A stretch of DNA of 9,422 nt, from contig JAGAZW010000220.1 in NCBI GenBank assembly GCA_017939855.1, forward strand, positions 1-9,422, written 5' to 3'. Made by a program: the position numbers and the translations under genes. The notes beneath the pieces are model-generated. The model saw only the letters and a program-made list of their open reading frames with translations. It made no database searches and was not told where the DNA came from. The stretch comes from Clostridia bacterium. Its GTDB lineage: Bacteria > Bacillota > Clostridia > Oscillospirales > Acutalibacteraceae. Below, piece by piece: positions 7,270 through 9,422 of this stretch (positions are counted from its first letter, which is position 1; every line of letters begins with the position of its first letter).

Positions 7270-8119
7270 CGAAAACAAAAAATTTTTAATAGTAGGTTTA
7301 GGACTTTTAGGTGGAAGCTATGCGAAATCTTTAAGCAGACAAGGTTACAGTGTTTGCGCTATAGATACAGACGAAGAGTCTATCAAATATGCTTTGGATA
7401 ACGGATTTATTTCAAAGGGCAGCACTGAAGTTAAAGAAGAATTTTTACAAAATGCGGATATAGTAGTGTTTGCGCTTTATCCTCATATCTTTATCGACTG
7501 GATAAAGCAGTACGGCGACCTTTTCAAGCAGGGTACTATACTTACCGATGTAACGGGTGTTAAAGGCATCATTGTAGAGCAAATTCAGGCAATGCTTAAA
7601 CCCGGCGTCGAGTTTATATCGGCACATCCTATGGCAGGTAAAGAGGTAAGCGGAGTCAAAAATGCCGATGACAGTATTTTTAAGGTGGCAAACTACATTG
7701 TGGTTCCCACTAATGATAATAGCTTTAATGCCATAAATATATGTAAAGATCTGGGAGAGACCTTAGGCTTTAAGGAGGTTTCGTGGTTATCTGTCGAGGA
7801 CCATGACAGAATGATTGCCTATCTTTCTCAGCTTACCCACTGTATAGCAGTATCCTTGATGTGCGCCAACGAAACCCCGGGCTTCGAGCGTTATACCGGT
7901 GACTCTTTCAGAGATTTAACCAGAATTGCAAAGATAAATGATGAAATGTGGAGCGAACTCTTTTTGGCAAACAGAGAAGCGTTGCTTTGCGAAATGGACC
8001 GATACCGAGAGTCCTTTGAGAAGCTCTATGATTTTATTAAGAATGAAAATCGTGACGGTATGCGAGAGATGATGCGCCTTTCCACAAAACGTCGCCAACA
8101 TTTTGATAAGAAAGTGTGA
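7259..8119 (+). CDS. tyrA: Prephenate dehydrogenase
   Basis: Oxidative decarboxylation of prephenate to 4-hydroxyphenylpyruvate, the Tyr branch. It has 286 residues. The Rossmann motif GLGLLG (13-18) and an acidic Asp36 at the end of the second strand suggest NAD+ preference. HPMAGKE (123-129) holds a conserved His, LSQLTH (189-194) holds the catalytic His194, and FRDLTRIA (217-224) holds the prephenate-binding Arg222. There is no C-terminal ACT domain, unlike the longer Bacillus-type TyrA, and no fused chorismate mutase, unlike E. coli TyrA. The ATG at 7259 is well fixed: an in-frame stop stands at 7253-7255, and the next residues run straight into the first Rossmann strand. The upstream ribosome site is weak (AAAGG at 7239-7243 is 15 bases away), so expression may depend on coupling to aroA. 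Arogenate dehydrogenase activity cannot be excluded. Confidence 0.94.
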   Translation: MKIDENKKFLIVGLGLLGGSYAKSLSRQGYSVCAIDTDEESIKYALDNGFISKGSTEVKEEFLQNADIVVFALYPHIFIDWIKQYGDLFKQGTILTDVTGVKGIIVEQIQAMLKPGVEFISAHPMAGKEVSGVKNADDSIFKVANYIVVPTNDNSFNAINICKDLGETLGFKEVSWLSVEDHDRMIAYLSQLTHCIAVSLMCANETPGFERYTGDSFRDLTRIAKINDEMWSELFLANREALLCEMDRYRESFEKLYDFIKNENRDGMREMMRLSTKRRQHFDKKV

Positions 8120-9156
8120 AAAAAATGGGTTCAGAGTTTAAAAGGAAATTGCCTATTCCAAAAGAAATAAAACAACAATATCCGTTAAGTGATAAAATGG
8201 TTGCAGTAAAGGAAGCAATGGACAAGGAAATAAGTGACGTGTTCTGTGGGAATTCCGACAAATTCATTCTTGTTATAGGTCCGTGCTCTGCCGATCAAAA
8301 AGAGTCGGTGCTTGATTATATCTCCAGACTTCGTAAAGTTCAGGACAACGTCAAGGACAAGATAATAATTATTCCCCGTATCTATACCAACAAGCCCCGT
8401 ACCACAGGTGACGGCTATAAGGGTATGCTGCACCAGCCGGACCCTGATAAAAAGCCGGATATGCTTCAGGGGATTGTAGCAATTCGTGATATCCATATGT
8501 GTGCTTTGCGTGATTATGACTTTACTTGTGCTGACGAAATGCTTTATCCTGAAAACTATCGCTACCTCTCCGATTTATTGGGTTATGTGGCAATAGGAGC
8601 TCGTTCTGTCGAAAATCAGCAGCACAGACTCACCGCCAGTGGTATTACGATTCCGGTCGGTATGAAGAATCCTACAGGCGGAGACTTGTCGGTTATGATG
8701 AATTCCATAACCGCAGCCCAACACAGCCATACCTTCATATATCGTGGTTGGGAGGTTGAAAGCTCGGGAAATCCGTTAGCTCATGCTATCCTTCGTGGTT
8801 ATATAGATTATACCGGTAAAAATGTTTCAAACTACCATTATGAAGACCTTGTAAATCTTTATAATCTTTATCAAGATTCAACTCTTCAAAACCCTGCGGT
8901 TATTGTTGATACTAACCATGCAAATTCAGGCAAAAAGTATTTAGAGCAGATCCGCATAAGCGAGGATGTTGTTCATAGCTGCAATATTAACCCTGACATT
9001 CGTAAGATGGTCAAAGGCCTTATGATTGAAAGTTATATCGAAGACGGTAATCAAAAGGATACCGAACACGTATATGGTAAGTCTATAACCGATCCATGTT
9101 TAGGTTGGGAAAAGACCGAAAATCTTATCTATAACATTGCTGACAGGTTAAAATAA
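8116..9156 (+). CDS. 3-deoxy-7-phosphoheptulonate (DAHP) synthase, class I (AroG/AroF/AroH type)
   Basis: First committed step: condenses phosphoenolpyruvate and erythrose 4-phosphate to DAHP with a divalent metal. It has 346 residues, close to E. coli AroG. Active-site residues line up by eye: GPCS (55-58, metal ligand Cys57), PRIY (87-90, Arg88), KPRTT (93-97, Lys93), GMKN (182-185, Lys184), ILRG (225-228, Arg227), NHANS (267-271, metal ligand His268), IES (304-306, Glu305) and SITD (323-326, Asp326). It lacks a fused chorismate mutase or ACT domain. The start is uncertain: GTG at 8116 makes a GTGA overlap with tyrA, while an in-frame ATG lies three codons on at 8125; neither has a convincing ribosome site. 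This entry enzyme is last of the nine aromatic genes. The symbol is left blank because aroF, aroG and aroH distinguish E. coli paralogues by feedback specificity, which is unknown here. Confidence 0.95.
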   Translation: MKKMGSEFKRKLPIPKEIKQQYPLSDKMVAVKEAMDKEISDVFCGNSDKFILVIGPCSADQKESVLDYISRLRKVQDNVKDKIIIIPRIYTNKPRTTGDGYKGMLHQPDPDKKPDMLQGIVAIRDIHMCALRDYDFTCADEMLYPENYRYLSDLLGYVAIGARSVENQQHRLTASGITIPVGMKNPTGGDLSVMMNSITAAQHSHTFIYRGWEVESSGNPLAHAILRGYIDYTGKNVSNYHYEDLVNLYNLYQDSTLQNPAVIVDTNHANSGKKYLEQIRISEDVVHSCNINPDIRKMVKGLMIESYIEDGNQKDTEHVYGKSITDPCLGWEKTENLIYNIADRLK

Positions 9157-9158
9157 TT

Positions 9159-9422
9159 ATGGTTTATACAGTTACTTTAAATCCTGCTCTCGATTATAAT
9201 CTTTATCTTAATAATGTAAATGAAGGAGCAGTAAACAGAGTAGATCGTGCGGCGGTTTTATGTGGGGGTAAGGGTATAAATGTATCCTTCGTTTTAAATG
9301 AATTGGGCGTTGATAATGTGGCTTTGGGCTTTGTTGCATCTTTTACCGGTGCAGAACTTGAAAGAAGACTGAGGCTATCCCATATTGTCACAGATTTTAT
9401 TACACTTAAAAACGGCTTCACA
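9159..9422 (+). CDS. fruK: PfkB-family sugar kinase, probable 1-phosphofructokinase (partial, 3' end outside window)
   Basis: The ATG at 9159 opens a frame that stays open to the window end, giving the first 88 residues. MVYTVTLNPALDY (1-13) is the classic N-terminus of the 1-phosphofructokinase / tagatose-6-phosphate kinase branch of PfkB kinases, with Asp12 as the usual sugar-contacting Asp. GGKGINVS (36-43) is the first PfkB signature, and ALGFVASFTG (55-64) fits the same group. The enzyme probably phosphorylates fructose 1-phosphate to the 1,6-bisphosphate with ATP; tagatose 6-phosphate is an alternative. The catalytic GxGD motif and the second signature lie beyond the window. Only 2 bases separate it from the DAHP synthase stop, with no terminator and only a weak possible ribosome site (GACAGG, 9142-9147). 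It is most simply read through from the aromatic operon. The family is firm; the substrate is less so. Confidence 0.82.
   Translation, partial: MVYTVTLNPALDYNLYLNNVNEGAVNRVDRAAVLCGGKGINVSFVLNELGVDNVALGFVASFTGAELERRLRLSHIVTDFITLKNGFT

Noticed and set aside
8185..8496. A 103-codon minus-strand frame inside the DAHP synthase gene
   Set aside because: Antisense to the conserved catalytic region; the peptide has no recognisable motif.
9130..9165. Rho-independent terminator after the DAHP synthase gene
   Set aside because: No GC-rich hairpin followed by a T-run is visible; the next start codon follows the stop after 2 bases.
9203..9421. A minus-strand frame at the right edge
   Set aside because: The plus strand here encodes the start of a PfkB kinase with the GGKGINVS signature, which explains the sequence better.
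1..9422. Mobile elements, CRISPR arrays, tRNA or rRNA genes, repeats
   Set aside because: Coding sequence fills the window almost completely, and I saw no repeated units, transposase motifs or structured RNA.

Overview
The window is one tightly packed, single-strand (+) operon for aromatic amino acid biosynthesis, ending in the first 88 codons of a sugar kinase gene. It reads like a Firmicute, most likely a Clostridia-class anaerobe (for example an Oscillospirales- or Lachnospirales-type gut bacterium). The reasons are moderately low GC by eye, AGGAG-type ribosome sites, a compact clostridial-style AroE domain, type II dehydroquinase, and a DAHP synthase and aminotransferase that resemble clostridial forms. 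The assignment to a genus cannot be made from the sequence alone.

Layout, left to right: PLP aminotransferase (13-1203); PheA, chorismate mutase-prephenate dehydratase-ACT (1207-2295); AroB (2292-3302); AroC (3299-4390); an AroE-AroK fusion (4390-5643); AroQ, type II dehydroquinase (5624-6064); AroA (6061-7269); TyrA (7259-8119); class I DAHP synthase (8116-9156); PfkB-family kinase, probably 1-phosphofructokinase, cut by the window end (9159-9422). Every junction is either an overlap (1 to 20 bases) or a gap of 2-3 bases. There is no non-coding stretch longer than 12 bases, so no promoter, terminator, leader or RNA gene can be placed inside the window. The promoter must lie upstream of base 1 and the transcript runs on past base 9422.

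Together the nine complete genes encode all seven steps from phosphoenolpyruvate plus erythrose 4-phosphate to chorismate (DAHP synthase, AroB, AroQ, AroE, AroK, AroA, AroC). They also encode the Phe and Tyr branches: mutase, dehydratase, dehydrogenase and a candidate final aminotransferase. Tryptophan-branch genes are absent. The gene order is not the reaction order: the first committed enzyme is encoded last and the terminal aminotransferase first.

I found no undescribed system. This is core metabolism with intact active-site motifs in every gene. The points worth a second look are the AroE-AroK fusion, the complete one-operon pathway, the changed ACT-domain and DAHP synthase regulatory positions, the single chorismate mutase feeding both branches, and the sugar kinase joined to the end of the operon.
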